Assembly: GCA_013202925.1 (NCBI GenBank)
Contig: JABMRA010000121.1
Span: forward strand, 1 to 15,610
Source of the DNA: Candidatus Omnitrophota bacterium
Lineage (GTDB): Bacteria > Omnitrophota > Gorgyraeia > Gorgyraeales > Gorgyraeaceae
Length of the DNA: 15,610 nt
Reading direction: 5' to 3'
Shown here: in pieces, positions 1 through 7,755 of the stretch
Position numbering within the stretch: position 1 is the first letter of the stretch
How the letters are laid out: every line of letters begins with the position of its first letter
The notes under the pieces: model-generated
What the model saw: the letters and a program-made list of their open reading frames with translations, nothing else
Database searches by the model: none
What the model was told of the DNA's origin: nothing
Made by a program: the position numbers and the translations under genes

Positions 1-1
1 A

Positions 2-25
2 TGCGCGAAGGGGCTATATGCATAA
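2..25 (+). CDS. Possible C-terminal tail of an upstream gene (partial)
   Basis: Frame 2 is open from the window edge and ends in TAA at 23-25, giving a tail Cys-Ala-Lys-Gly-Leu-Tyr-Ala. It would overlap the rlmN start by 8 nt, in keeping with the tight overlaps between the next genes. Seven codons cannot show that this is a real gene; it is recorded only because the operon probably begins upstream of the window. Confidence 0.2.
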   Translation, partial: CAKGLYA

Positions 26-1046
26 AGAAGATATTAAAAATCTTGGGTTAAGCGAACTTAAGAAGATAATAGAGTCCATAGGCGCGCCAGGATACAGGGC
101 AAAGCAGATATTCGCATGGATTTATAAAAAGGGTGTTTATTCTTTTAAGGCGATGGATAACCTGCCAAGGCCTCTTCTGGATGGACTCGAAAGGGATTAT
201 TATATAGGCGCCTTTGAGTCATCCGAGCACCTCATGTCTCGCGATAGAACAGAAAAATTTCTATTCGGACTTTCCGACGGAAATTTCATAGAAACAGTCC
301 TTATATTCGGAAAAGATAGAAAGACAATATGCCTGTCCACTCAGGTGGGCTGTAAATTTGCGTGCCCCTTTTGCGCGAGCGGACGCATGGGGTTTGTCAG
401 AGACCTTACCTCCTCAGAGATCATCGAACAGATACTTTTTTTGCAGCGTATGATAGGGCACAAAATGACCAATTATGTGTTTATGGGAATGGGGGAACCC
501 CTGGATAATTATAAAAATACATCCAAGGCAGTCCTTATAATGAATGAGAAACAGGGCTTGGCAATAGGCGCAAGGAGGATCACTATCTCAACCTGCGGCG
601 TGATCCCAGGCATCAAAAATTTGAGCGGGTTGGGACCACAGGTAAATTTATCCGTATCCCTTCACGCCTCAAATGATAGATTGAGAGACAGGCTTGTGCC
701 GATCAATAAGAAATACCCGCTGGAAGGCCTTGTCGAGGCCTGCGGGCAGTACATCAAAAAGACAAATAGGATGATCACGCTGGAGTATGTGCTTATAAGA
801 GGGGAAAACGATTCTTTGGAAGACGCGGAGGGACTCGCGGCAATAGCAAAAAGGTTAAGGGCAAAGGTAAATCTGATAGAATATAGCCCTGTCCCGGGGC
901 GGGGTTTTAAGCCGCCTATTAAGAAGGATATAGATTTTTTCATGGCCCGACTTTTGAATAAAAAGATAAAAACAACACTGAGAATATCAAAGGGCGCGGA
1001 TATACAGGCTGCATGCGGCCAGTTGTCCGGAAAAAGAAAGGCATGA
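18..1046 (+). CDS. rlmN: Dual-specificity RNA methyltransferase RlmN (radical SAM)
   Basis: Cytoplasmic radical-SAM enzyme of the RlmN/Cfr family that methylates C2 of adenosine 2503 in 23S rRNA and, in known members, A37 of some tRNAs. The 342-aa length is normal. The [4Fe-4S]-binding CxxxCxxC motif is C112-C116-C119, the GMGEP SAM-binding segment is at residues 157-161, and C333 in the C-terminal AACGQL is the expected methyl-carrying cysteine. The N-terminal region (about 1-100) is the usual RNA-binding helical part. The ATG at 18 has an AAGGGG ribosome-binding site at 8-13. The stop overlaps the next start as ATGA, so translation is probably coupled. RlmN rather than the resistance enzyme Cfr is preferred from its housekeeping context and the N-terminal domain; a phylogeny would settle it. 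Confidence 0.96.
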   Translation: MHKEDIKNLGLSELKKIIESIGAPGYRAKQIFAWIYKKGVYSFKAMDNLPRPLLDGLERDYYIGAFESSEHLMSRDRTEKFLFGLSDGNFIETVLIFGKDRKTICLSTQVGCKFACPFCASGRMGFVRDLTSSEIIEQILFLQRMIGHKMTNYVFMGMGEPLDNYKNTSKAVLIMNEKQGLAIGARRITISTCGVIPGIKNLSGLGPQVNLSVSLHASNDRLRDRLVPINKKYPLEGLVEACGQYIKKTNRMITLEYVLIRGENDSLEDAEGLAAIAKRLRAKVNLIEYSPVPGRGFKPPIKKDIDFFMARLLNKKIKTTLRISKGADIQAACGQLSGKRKA

Positions 1047-2290
1047 CCTTATATATGGAGCGATTCGACGCTATTATAATCGGGGCAGGGCCGGCCGGGA
1101 TGATGACTGCTATACGCGCCGCAGAAAGGGAAAGAAAGATCCTCCTCATTGAAAGGAACAGTGCCCTCGGGAAGAAACTTCTCATCTCGGGAAAAGGCAG
1201 GTGCAACCTTACCAATGCCTGCGACATCGGGGCATTTCTCGGGAAGTTCTCTGAATCGGGTGATTTCCTGAGAAATAGCTTTGCGAGGTTCTTTAATACT
1301 GACCTTATCTCATTTTTTAAAGACGCGTGCCTTAAAGTCAAGACAGAAAGGGGCGGTCGTGTATTTCCGGAGAGCGATGCCTCAGGCGATATCCTGGACG
1401 CTTTAAAGATAAAATTGAAAAACAAAAATGTCAGGGTCCTTTCAGGCGAACGCGTGCGGGAGATCATCGTAAAGGATAAGAAAATACAAGGCGTCCTGAC
1501 ATATTCGAACAGGCATTTTTTAGCAGAACGCGTCGCTATCGCAACAGGCGGGCTCTCGTATCCCGAAACAGGTTCTACGGGCGACGGATACAATATGGCT
1601 GAGACACTTGGCCACAGGATAATGCCCTTAAGACCGGCCCTCGCGCCTGTCTTTATAAAGGAAAGATTCATAAGGGATTGGCAGGGCATATCGCTCAGGA
1701 ATGTCAGCTTGACGCTCTTCGCGGGAAAGAAAAAGATAGACGAAAGATTCGGCGAAATGCTTTTTACCCATTTTGGTATATCAGGCCCTGTAGTCCTTGA
1801 TATAAGCGCGGCAGTCCATGATGCCTTAGGGCTCAAGAATGACGTGAAGATATCTATCAACTTTAAGCCTGCCCTGGATCACAAAAAGCTGGATGCCAGG
1901 CTCTTGCGCGAATTCAACGAAAACCCCGGAAAGTGTATAAAAAATATATTTAAGAACCTCCTGCCGCAGGGTATAATAAAGAGGTTTCTTGAATACTGCG
2001 GCGTAGATGGGGATAAAAACGTAAGCCAGGTCACAGCAAAGGAAAGAAAGGCCCTTATAAACGGTTTGTTTGACTTACGTTTGACTGTCAAGGCCGTGGC
2101 CCCGGTAAAAGATGGTATCGTCACAAGGGGCGGCGTGAACACAAAAGAGATAAACCCCATGACCATGGAATCACGGCTTGTAAAAGGGCTCTTTTTCGCT
2201 GGCGAGGTGATAGATATAGACGCAAAGACAGGCGGATACAACATGCAGGCGGCATTTTCCACAGGATGGGTCTGCGGGAATAATATATGA
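1043..2290 (+). CDS. NAD(P)/FAD-dependent oxidoreductase, HI0933/YhiN/BaiN family
   Basis: Flavoprotein of about 415 aa of the HI0933-like family. An N-terminal Rossmann dinucleotide fold carries GAGPAG a few residues after the start, followed by the family block GKKLLISGKGRCNLTN. The C-terminus has the FAD-closing block GLFFAGEVIDIDAKTGGYN and a following AFSTGW helix. The physiological substrate of most members is unknown; BaiN of gut clostridia acts in bile-acid 7-dehydroxylation, but that role should not be carried over here. I chose ATG 1043, which overlaps the rlmN TGA as ATGA and follows a purine-rich stretch; ATG 1055 and 1013 are the alternatives. It is the middle gene of the rlmN-flavoprotein-maf run and its own stop overlaps the maf start. 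Confidence 0.9.
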   Translation: MTLYMERFDAIIIGAGPAGMMTAIRAAERERKILLIERNSALGKKLLISGKGRCNLTNACDIGAFLGKFSESGDFLRNSFARFFNTDLISFFKDACLKVKTERGGRVFPESDASGDILDALKIKLKNKNVRVLSGERVREIIVKDKKIQGVLTYSNRHFLAERVAIATGGLSYPETGSTGDGYNMAETLGHRIMPLRPALAPVFIKERFIRDWQGISLRNVSLTLFAGKKKIDERFGEMLFTHFGISGPVVLDISAAVHDALGLKNDVKISINFKPALDHKKLDARLLREFNENPGKCIKNIFKNLLPQGIIKRFLEYCGVDGDKNVSQVTAKERKALINGLFDLRLTVKAVAPVKDGIVTRGGVNTKEINPMTMESRLVKGLFFAGEVIDIDAKTGGYNMQAAFSTGWVCGNNI

Positions 2291-2892
2291 AATACAAAAT
2301 AATATTGGCTTCAGCGTCAGAGAGGCGCTCAAGGATATTAAAGGAATGCGGGATATCGCACAGGGTCGTTATAAGCAATGCCCCTGAGAAGATGGACCGT
2401 AAAAAGGGCGCAAGGTTCAGTGTCCTGTATAATGCCAGGGCCAAGGCTGAAAAAGTGGCAAAAAGGCATAAACAAGGTTTTATTATAGGCGCAGATACTG
2501 TTGTCCTCTCAGGCAGGCTTCTAGTTGGAAAACCAAAGACGAGAAAACAGGCAATAGCGCTTCTTAGGGCTTTCTCAGGAAAGACGATATTTGTCTATAC
2601 AGGCCTTTATGTAATAGATGCCAGGACAGGAAGGTCCGCAAGCGGGGTAGATAGATCAAGACTCCGCGTCAAGCCGCTTTCGCTTAAAAAGGTACATAGA
2701 TTCCTCAGCAAGGCCGGGCCTCATGACAAGGCGGGCGGTTTTTCAATAGAAGGGCCAGGCGCATTTATGTTTGATAATATAGAGGGCTCGTTCTATAACA
2801 TACTAGGCCTACCCGTGATGAAACTGGACGGGCTTTTTGAAAGATTAGGCGTGGACCTTTTAGGATGCAGCAGGAGCAGTAATGAGCGATAA
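2287..2892 (+). CDS. maf: Maf-like nucleoside triphosphate pyrophosphatase
   Basis: Maf/HAM1-superfamily house-cleaning pyrophosphatase (NTP to NMP + PPi) of 201 aa, normal length. The N-terminal family signature is S9-A-S-E-R-R14 (the SxSxRR motif), the catalytic region GADTVV is at 69-73 with D70 as the expected metal-binding acid, and the C-terminal block IEGSFYNILGLPV corresponds to the usual GSxxNVxGLP. The GKP at 81-83 is also conserved. Known members split into dTTP/UTP- and m7GTP-type enzymes; I cannot assign one safely from residues alone. The start overlaps the previous stop (ATGA). The last codons are part of a 12-bp hairpin. Confidence 0.92.
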   Translation: MKYKIILASASERRSRILKECGISHRVVISNAPEKMDRKKGARFSVLYNARAKAEKVAKRHKQGFIIGADTVVLSGRLLVGKPKTRKQAIALLRAFSGKTIFVYTGLYVIDARTGRSASGVDRSRLRVKPLSLKKVHRFLSKAGPHDKAGGFSIEGPGAFMFDNIEGSFYNILGLPVMKLDGLFERLGVDLLGCSRSSNER

Positions 2893-2916
2893 TTCCCTCG
2901 CTGGGGGAATTATCGC
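2886..2916. repeat. Perfect 12-bp inverted repeat over the maf stop codon
   Basis: The arms GCGATAATTCCC (2886-2897) and its exact reverse complement (2905-2916) enclose a 7-nt loop. The left arm contains the maf stop TAA. No T-run follows on the plus strand, so it is not a standard intrinsic terminator, although it may stabilise the mRNA 3' end or mark the operon end. Confidence 0.75.
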
Positions 2917-2992
2917 GTCCTATCAAGGCACTGGGCAGACCGTGCAGGATGTAACGCAAGTATTCAAATAGTACAACGGCCTTAAGTTTAAT

Positions 2993-3021
2993 TTGCCTTT
3001 GATTTTTGGTTGTGATAATAT
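2993..3021 (+). promoter_or_regulatory. Sigma70-type promoter of pckG, near-leaderless
   Basis: TTGCCT (2993-2998), a 17-bp spacer and an extended -10 box TG-A-TAATAT (hexamer 3016-3021). A transcript would start near 3028, only about 5 nt before ATG 3033, and no Shine-Dalgarno sequence lies before that ATG. The rest of the 140-bp maf-pckG gap shows no gene. Confidence 0.55.
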
Positions 3022-3032
3022 AATAAGACACT

Positions 3033-4910
3033 ATGGATATGAAGCTGGTCAAAGAAAAATGCGGGAAAGAAAATTACGCCAAGCTCGAAGCGCTTAAAAA
3101 TCCCAAGGTAATGGATTTTGTGGCGAAATACGCAAAGCTCTGCAATCCTGATTCTGTCTTTGTGCGCACCGATTCAAAAGGGGACGCCGAGTATATACGC
3201 AGAAAGACCGTGGAGAATGGCGAGGAAAGGGCGCTTGCCACCGAAGGCCACACCATACACTTTGACGGATATTATGACCAGGCGCGCGACAAGGCCAATA
3301 CGAAGTATCTCTTAAGGCCGGATGAGGTGCTTGGCTCTGACATAAAGTCAGTTGATAGGGATGCAGGGCTTAAAGAGATACACGGGTTTTTTGAAAACTC
3401 CATGGCAGGGAGAGAGATGTATGTGTGCTTTTTCTGTCTGGGGCCTACCGATTCCGTATTTTCCATATCGGCTGTGCAGATAACCGACTCTGCCTATGTG
3501 GTTCATTCTGAAAATATACTTTACAGGACTGGCTACGAGCAATTTAAGACGCTCAAGGGCAAAGGTGGTTTTTTCAGGGCTGTTCACACTGCCGGCGAAT
3601 TAGACAAAGCTGTAAGTAAAAATGTTGATAAGCGCCGCGTGTATATAGACCTTGAAGAGGAGACGGTCTTAAGTACAAATACGCAATACGCGGGAAATAC
3701 CGTAGGCCTTAAAAAACTTTCCATGCGCCTTGCGATAAGAAGGGCGTCGGAAGAGGGATGGCTCACGGAACACATGTTCATAATGGGCGTTCACAGCCTT
3801 GATAAAAAACAGCTCACCTATTTTACGGGCTCATTTCCATCTGCGTGCGGAAAGACAGCGACCGCCATGCTTGAAGGCGAGAAGATAATAGGCGATGATA
3901 TCGCGTACCTTAGAAGCATAAATGGAAAGCTCTGCGCTGTTAATGTCGAGCGCGGCATCTTTGGCATTATACAGGATGTGAATGGGGAAAACGACCCGAG
4001 TATATTCGAGGCATTGACCGCGCCGGGCGAGGTTATCTTTTCCAATGTCTTAGTAGGCGAGAATAATATTCCCCGCTGGCTGGCTGACGGAAGGCCATCC
4101 CCTTCAAAGGGCACAAATTTTGCAGGCGAATGGACTCCTGGGAAAAAAGGGCCTGACAAAAAAGAGACGCCTTACGCTCATAAGAACGCGCGTTATACAA
4201 TATGGCTGAAAGACCTTAAGAATTGCGATGAGAACCTGGAGAATCCGGATGGCGTTGAGATCGGAGGCGTGATATACGGAGGAAGGGACTCAGATACTAG
4301 CGTTCCTGTTGCGCAGTCCTTTGACTGGGCGCACGGCATCCTTACCCAGGGCGCTACAATTGAATCAGAGACGACCGCAGCCACGCTTGGCAGGGAAGGC
4401 GTCAGGACGTTTAACCTCATGGCAAACCTGGATTTTCTTTCGATACCAATAGGAAGATATATTCAGAATAATCTCGACATAGTGCAGGATGTTAAAAAAT
4501 CACCACTGGTATTTCATGTCAATTACTTTCTTCGCGGAAAAGACGGCAAATTCCTCAATGGTATCAAGGACAAGCATGTGTGGCTAAAATGGATGGAGAT
4601 GCGGGTCAACGGCAATACGGATGCAATAAAGACTCCCATAGGGTATATCCCCAAGTATGAAGACCTAAGGGTACTCTTTAAAGAGGTGCTTGCCAGGGAT
4701 TATAAAATAAAGGATTATAAAGAGCAGTTCAAGATTCGCATGTCAGAGTGCATAGCAAAGATCGACAGGATCAAAAATATTTATCACACCAAGGTATTCG
4801 ATACCCCGCACATTTTAATTAAGATCCTCGATGAACAGAAGAAGCGTCTCGAGGACTGCAGGAAAGCACACGGCGACTACCCCGAACCCGACATTTTTAG
4901 ACCAGGATGA
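3033..4910 (+). CDS. pckG: Phosphoenolpyruvate carboxykinase, GTP-type family
   Basis: A 625-aa cytosolic enzyme homologous to GTP-dependent PEPCK, which interconverts oxaloacetate + GTP with PEP + CO2 + GDP. The substrate region contains GREMYV (126-131) and ITDSAYVV (150-157). Metal ligands correspond to K227/K228, H247 (EGWLTEH) and D288/D289 (GDDIAY). The P-loop is FPSACGKTA (268-276) with the hyper-reactive cysteine at C272. RPSPSKGTNFAGEW (354-367) and FHVNYF (494-499) are further conserved blocks. Two features are odd: the family signature ends in CGKTN but here CGKTA, and the guanine pocket that reads FFGYNF in animal enzymes is FLSIPI at 468-473, losing one stacking Phe. Nucleotide preference could therefore differ. 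The 3' end overlaps the convergent decarboxylase gene by 14 nt. The start at 3033 or ATG 3039 is set by the promoter. Confidence 0.92.
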   Translation: MDMKLVKEKCGKENYAKLEALKNPKVMDFVAKYAKLCNPDSVFVRTDSKGDAEYIRRKTVENGEERALATEGHTIHFDGYYDQARDKANTKYLLRPDEVLGSDIKSVDRDAGLKEIHGFFENSMAGREMYVCFFCLGPTDSVFSISAVQITDSAYVVHSENILYRTGYEQFKTLKGKGGFFRAVHTAGELDKAVSKNVDKRRVYIDLEEETVLSTNTQYAGNTVGLKKLSMRLAIRRASEEGWLTEHMFIMGVHSLDKKQLTYFTGSFPSACGKTATAMLEGEKIIGDDIAYLRSINGKLCAVNVERGIFGIIQDVNGENDPSIFEALTAPGEVIFSNVLVGENNIPRWLADGRPSPSKGTNFAGEWTPGKKGPDKKETPYAHKNARYTIWLKDLKNCDENLENPDGVEIGGVIYGGRDSDTSVPVAQSFDWAHGILTQGATIESETTAATLGREGVRTFNLMANLDFLSIPIGRYIQNNLDIVQDVKKSPLVFHVNYFLRGKDGKFLNGIKDKHVWLKWMEMRVNGNTDAIKTPIGYIPKYEDLRVLFKEVLARDYKIKDYKEQFKIRMSECIAKIDRIKNIYHTKVFDTPHILIKILDEQKKRLEDCRKAHGDYPEPDIFRPG

Positions 4911-6057
4911 TTTTTGCCGGAGGGAAACCGTTGAAGCCGGGGGTGGCGCTTGCGCTTGAGTAGGCGCCTATGTTTTTTACATACACCACGTCGCCCACGT
5001 AAAGCTCGGGGATCTCTTCGTTTATAGAAAGGGTATCAAACGAATCGCAGGTAGGCCCGGCAAGGGTGCTTAAGAATGTCTGCCCCCGCCTCAATGTCTT
5101 GAACTCGTATTTACAGTGGTCAAATACCATGCCGGAAAAATCGCCATAGATCCCGTCATTTATATAATAGTAGTTTTTATTGTTGCGGAATGTCCTGCCA
5201 ATGACCTGGGTAACTAAAATCCCGGCAGGCCCTGCCAGAAACCGGCCTGGCTCAGCAATGAATTTGACCTTTCTGTCGAAAAGTTCCTTCATCTGCTTTT
5301 TTATCTGCGAGGCCATTCTTTCGAAATTCACCCCTATCTCTTTATCAAAGTGCTGAATAGGGAAACCTCCGCCGATATCCATGATCTTAAGGGGCATGCC
5401 GTTTTTCTTTGACTCCTCAAATATATTCGCCGAGACCTCAAGGGCCTGCAGATAATTCTCAACATTTTTGGACTGGCTTCCCACGTGAAAACTTACTCCC
5501 GTAGGTACGAGCCCCAGCGCCTTTGCCTTTCGCAGGAGAAAGTATGCCTGGTCATGGTCAGCGCCAAACTTGAGAGAGAGTTCCACCTGGCTGCCTTCAT
5601 TCGCTACTTTTATGCGGACGAGCACTCGCGCGCCCGGGCAATGTTTGGCGATCTTGTAAAGCTCAGGTTCGTTGTCAAACGTCATGAGCCGCACCCTGCG
5701 GCGCCTCGCAACCTCTATATCCTCACCGGACTTAATGGTATTTGCAAAGATGATCTTTGAAGGGGATGCGCCGAGCCGCAGGACCAGTTTCATCTCAGCA
5801 GCGCTTGCCACATCAAAACTCGCGCCTAGTTTGACAAATGTCTTTATGATGCGAGGATCAGGGTTCGCCTTTATTGCGTAATAAGGCGTGACGTCAGGCA
5901 GGCATTTGCGGAAACGTTCATACTGTTTTCGAAGGGCGCACTTCCTGATCAGCATGAACGGCGAGCGATGTTTTTTCAGCGTCGCCCTTATGAGATTTTC
6001 AATGCCGCTTAATTCTTTAGACTTTTGCTGCTTCGAGTTGTTCTGTGCGTGCGTCAT
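4897..6057 (-). CDS. Ornithine decarboxylase (type III fold, PLP-dependent)
   Basis: A 386-aa alanine-racemase-fold decarboxylase that should convert ornithine to putrescine. The PLP lysine is K63 in YYAIKANP, H191 stacks on the cofactor (SFHVGS), GGG 229-231 and EPGRF 269-273 bind phosphate, and GPTCDSFD (334-341) supplies the catalytic C337-D338 pair of the opposing subunit. YYINDGIYGDF and the C-terminal FNGFP are ODC hallmarks. Lysine could be a second substrate; diaminopimelate and carboxynorspermidine decarboxylases fit less well. The ATG at 6057 lies inside the upstream homospermidine synthase gene (41-nt overlap) with AGAGG about 10 nt before it. The pairing with that gene is strong evidence that putrescine is made for homospermidine. 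The 3' end overlaps pckG by 14 nt. Confidence 0.9.
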   Translation of the reverse strand: MTHAQNNSKQQKSKELSGIENLIRATLKKHRSPFMLIRKCALRKQYERFRKCLPDVTPYYAIKANPDPRIIKTFVKLGASFDVASAAEMKLVLRLGASPSKIIFANTIKSGEDIEVARRRRVRLMTFDNEPELYKIAKHCPGARVLVRIKVANEGSQVELSLKFGADHDQAYFLLRKAKALGLVPTGVSFHVGSQSKNVENYLQALEVSANIFEESKKNGMPLKIMDIGGGFPIQHFDKEIGVNFERMASQIKKQMKELFDRKVKFIAEPGRFLAGPAGILVTQVIGRTFRNNKNYYYINDGIYGDFSGMVFDHCKYEFKTLRRGQTFLSTLAGPTCDSFDTLSINEEIPELYVGDVVYVKNIGAYSSASATPGFNGFPPAKIILV

Positions 6058-7522
6058 AGATATTTAGCCTCTGTCTGGGGTCTGTCAGAAATGTAGCAAA
6101 CTGCCAGACATCCTCATCCTTTGGCCGAGGGACGTCGAACTTTGTAAACGTTGTATTCAGGTTTTTTAACGGCGTCCAATCGACCGCTTCCGATATAAAA
6201 GGTTTTATATAAGGCATAGAGGTCTTTAATATAAATTCATGATCCACATCATCCGGCAGCAGGAAGCCCCTTTTTGGATTCTGGATCATCCACATCGCCG
6301 CTGAAACTACTGAGATCGCTACCTGCATAGTGGTTGCCTGCTGGTGGGGGATTAGTTTGCGGGATGCGTGTATGTCCAGAAGACTCCCGCACCACCATGA
6401 CTTAAAGTCATGGCCCATGATCAAGACACCGAGTTCGTCCCGGCCGTCTATGATCTCGTCGCTCATTATGCGTTGTCTTTCCTGCATCTTGAACTGTCTC
6501 ATTTCAAGTTCATGGATGGAATTGACCGCAGCGTTAGACGGACAGTACGCGTAATGGACAGTAGGCCTGTAGATCGCCTTTCCGTCGTTCCATACAGTGA
6601 GCCGGTCTGAGATGCTGAATGCCTCGCCGTGGCGGATTACCATCCCGGTAATCTCGCCGCACGGCACCCAGGAACGTACCCATGTCTTCATGCCGATGCT
6701 TGTAAGGCATATCTGATTCCGCGGGCCTACCTTATGAAAGTACGCATTTTTAGGTATCAGGTATTCATGCGTGCCCCAGCCAAGCTCAGCAGGCGCAACG
6801 CCTTCTTCGAAAAATCCTTCAATGCTCCATGTATTTACAAATTCATTCACCTCTTTTGGCTTGTCAGTGATCTGCGTGTCTCGCTCACTTATGTGGATTA
6901 TCTTGACCCCGGTAAGTTGAGCGAGCTTTGCAAAGTCTTTCTCTTGGAGCGATTTTTCCAATTCTTTTTTTCTCGGGTCTTTTGGTTTTTCCTTGAGGAT
7001 CTTTTCGGCAATCCCTAAAAGCGCGTGTTTTGTAAAATGCGATACAAGGCCTGGATTGGCGCCATGGTCTACAATAGCAGAGATAGTGTTCCTGTCAGAC
7101 CACCCGCTTATCTTGTTGCGCAGATCCATGTGCCTGGAATAAAGCGTATATTTTGTAGGGTCGTTGCGTTCGGTATCTTTATAGGGATCCCATTCCTCAA
7201 CAGAGGTATTGCAGTACAGGACCTCGTTATCACGGCACCACTGGACTATTGTAACGCATTCGATGTTCCAGGCAAGGTCAATGATCATGTCCCCGGGGCC
7301 CACGTATTTTCCGAGAAGCCCTGAGTAGTTCTTGGCCGTTACCTTATCCATCACGTATTTTACACCTTTATCCATGGAGTCTTTTACGCGCGAGCGGTTA
7401 TCCGCAAAATCCATGATAGTTATTTTTTTTGGGTCCATGTCGATGAGTTTCAATACAATCGGAACGGCGCATTGCGAAACAGAGCCACATCCAATGATCA
7501 ATAGCCTGCCATCAAACCGCAT
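6017..7522 (-). CDS. hss: Homospermidine synthase
   Basis: A 501-aa enzyme of the bacterial homospermidine synthase family (saccharopine-dehydrogenase-like fold). Known members use NAD+ as a prosthetic group to join putrescine with a second aminobutyl donor, giving sym-homospermidine. The N-terminal Rossmann loop is GCGSVSQ (11-17), followed by the family blocks IIDLAWNIE (80-88), YCNTSVEEWDPY (103-114), DHGANPGLVSHF (152-163) and PAELGWGTHE (244-253). The protein is slightly longer than the usual 475-480 aa, mainly through a charged stretch around 175-200. A very good ribosome-binding site, AAGGAGGTC, lies at 7528-7536. It is first in a two-gene operon with the ornithine decarboxylase, so the pair makes a long-chain polyamine from ornithine without S-adenosylmethionine. 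Confidence 0.93.
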   Translation of the reverse strand: MRFDGRLLIIGCGSVSQCAVPIVLKLIDMDPKKITIMDFADNRSRVKDSMDKGVKYVMDKVTAKNYSGLLGKYVGPGDMIIDLAWNIECVTIVQWCRDNEVLYCNTSVEEWDPYKDTERNDPTKYTLYSRHMDLRNKISGWSDRNTISAIVDHGANPGLVSHFTKHALLGIAEKILKEKPKDPRKKELEKSLQEKDFAKLAQLTGVKIIHISERDTQITDKPKEVNEFVNTWSIEGFFEEGVAPAELGWGTHEYLIPKNAYFHKVGPRNQICLTSIGMKTWVRSWVPCGEITGMVIRHGEAFSISDRLTVWNDGKAIYRPTVHYAYCPSNAAVNSIHELEMRQFKMQERQRIMSDEIIDGRDELGVLIMGHDFKSWWCGSLLDIHASRKLIPHQQATTMQVAISVVSAAMWMIQNPKRGFLLPDDVDHEFILKTSMPYIKPFISEAVDWTPLKNLNTTFTKFDVPRPKDEDVWQFATFLTDPRQRLNIYDARTEQLEAAKV

Positions 7523-7589
7523 AATAAGACCTCCTTTTATTCACAGCCGGACAATTTTTATTTTTTAAAATTTTTTTTATTCTAAATTT

Positions 7590-7616
7590 AGTATAACATA
7601 TTTTTTTTATTTTCAA
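7590..7616 (-). promoter_or_regulatory. Candidate promoter of the hss-decarboxylase operon
   Basis: On the minus strand TTGAAA (7611-7616) and an extended -10 TG-T-TATACT (hexamer 7590-7595) are separated by 15 bp, short but tolerable with a TGn extension. Transcription would start near 7583, leaving a leader of about 60 nt that carries the strong ribosome-binding site. Confidence 0.45.
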
Positions 7617-7659
7617 AGAGAAAACGGAAATATTTTATAAAAATAAAAAATTTTTGTAA

Positions 7660-7688
7660 TTGCATCACGCGCCCTTTCACAATAAAAT
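7660..7688 (+). promoter_or_regulatory. Candidate distal promoter of hflKC
   Basis: TTGCAT (7660-7665), a 17-bp spacer and TAAAAT (7683-7688). It lies upstream of a better-placed match, so the two could act in tandem. In such AT-rich DNA a chance match is possible. Confidence 0.35.
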
Positions 7689-7700
7689 AAAATTTAGGGC

Positions 7701-7729
7701 TTGCAAAGAAAGGGACAAGGGGGCATAAT
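7701..7729 (+). promoter_or_regulatory. Candidate proximal promoter of hflKC
   Basis: TTGCAA (7701-7706), a 17-bp spacer and CATAAT (7724-7729) predict a start near 7736 and a 20-nt leader that contains the GGGGGG ribosome-binding site at 7745-7750. Confidence 0.5.
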
Positions 7730-7755
7730 GGTAGATACACAAAAGGGGGGTTTAC

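Larger units (their letters stand above)
7523..7755. other. AT-rich divergent intergenic region between hss and hflK
   Basis: Positions 7550-7660 are almost pure A/T with several runs of T8 or A6. The region separates divergent genes and holds the candidate promoters listed separately. No ORF, tRNA or hairpin of note is visible. Such runs are usually bent DNA and could raise promoter activity. Confidence 0.7.

Noticed and set aside
940..1860. Long minus-strand open frame (306 codons) opposite the flavoprotein gene
   Set aside because: Its product has no recognisable family and low-complexity Ser/Pro/Leu content typical of the complement of a real gene; the plus-strand frame carries clear family motifs.
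6629..7018. Plus-strand open frame of 129 codons within hss
   Set aside because: Antisense to well-conserved homospermidine synthase blocks, with no ribosome-binding site and no family likeness.
7550..7660. AT-rich block as an origin of replication or acquired DNA
   Set aside because: No DnaA boxes, no dnaA/dnaN neighbours, and the block fits an ordinary divergent promoter region.
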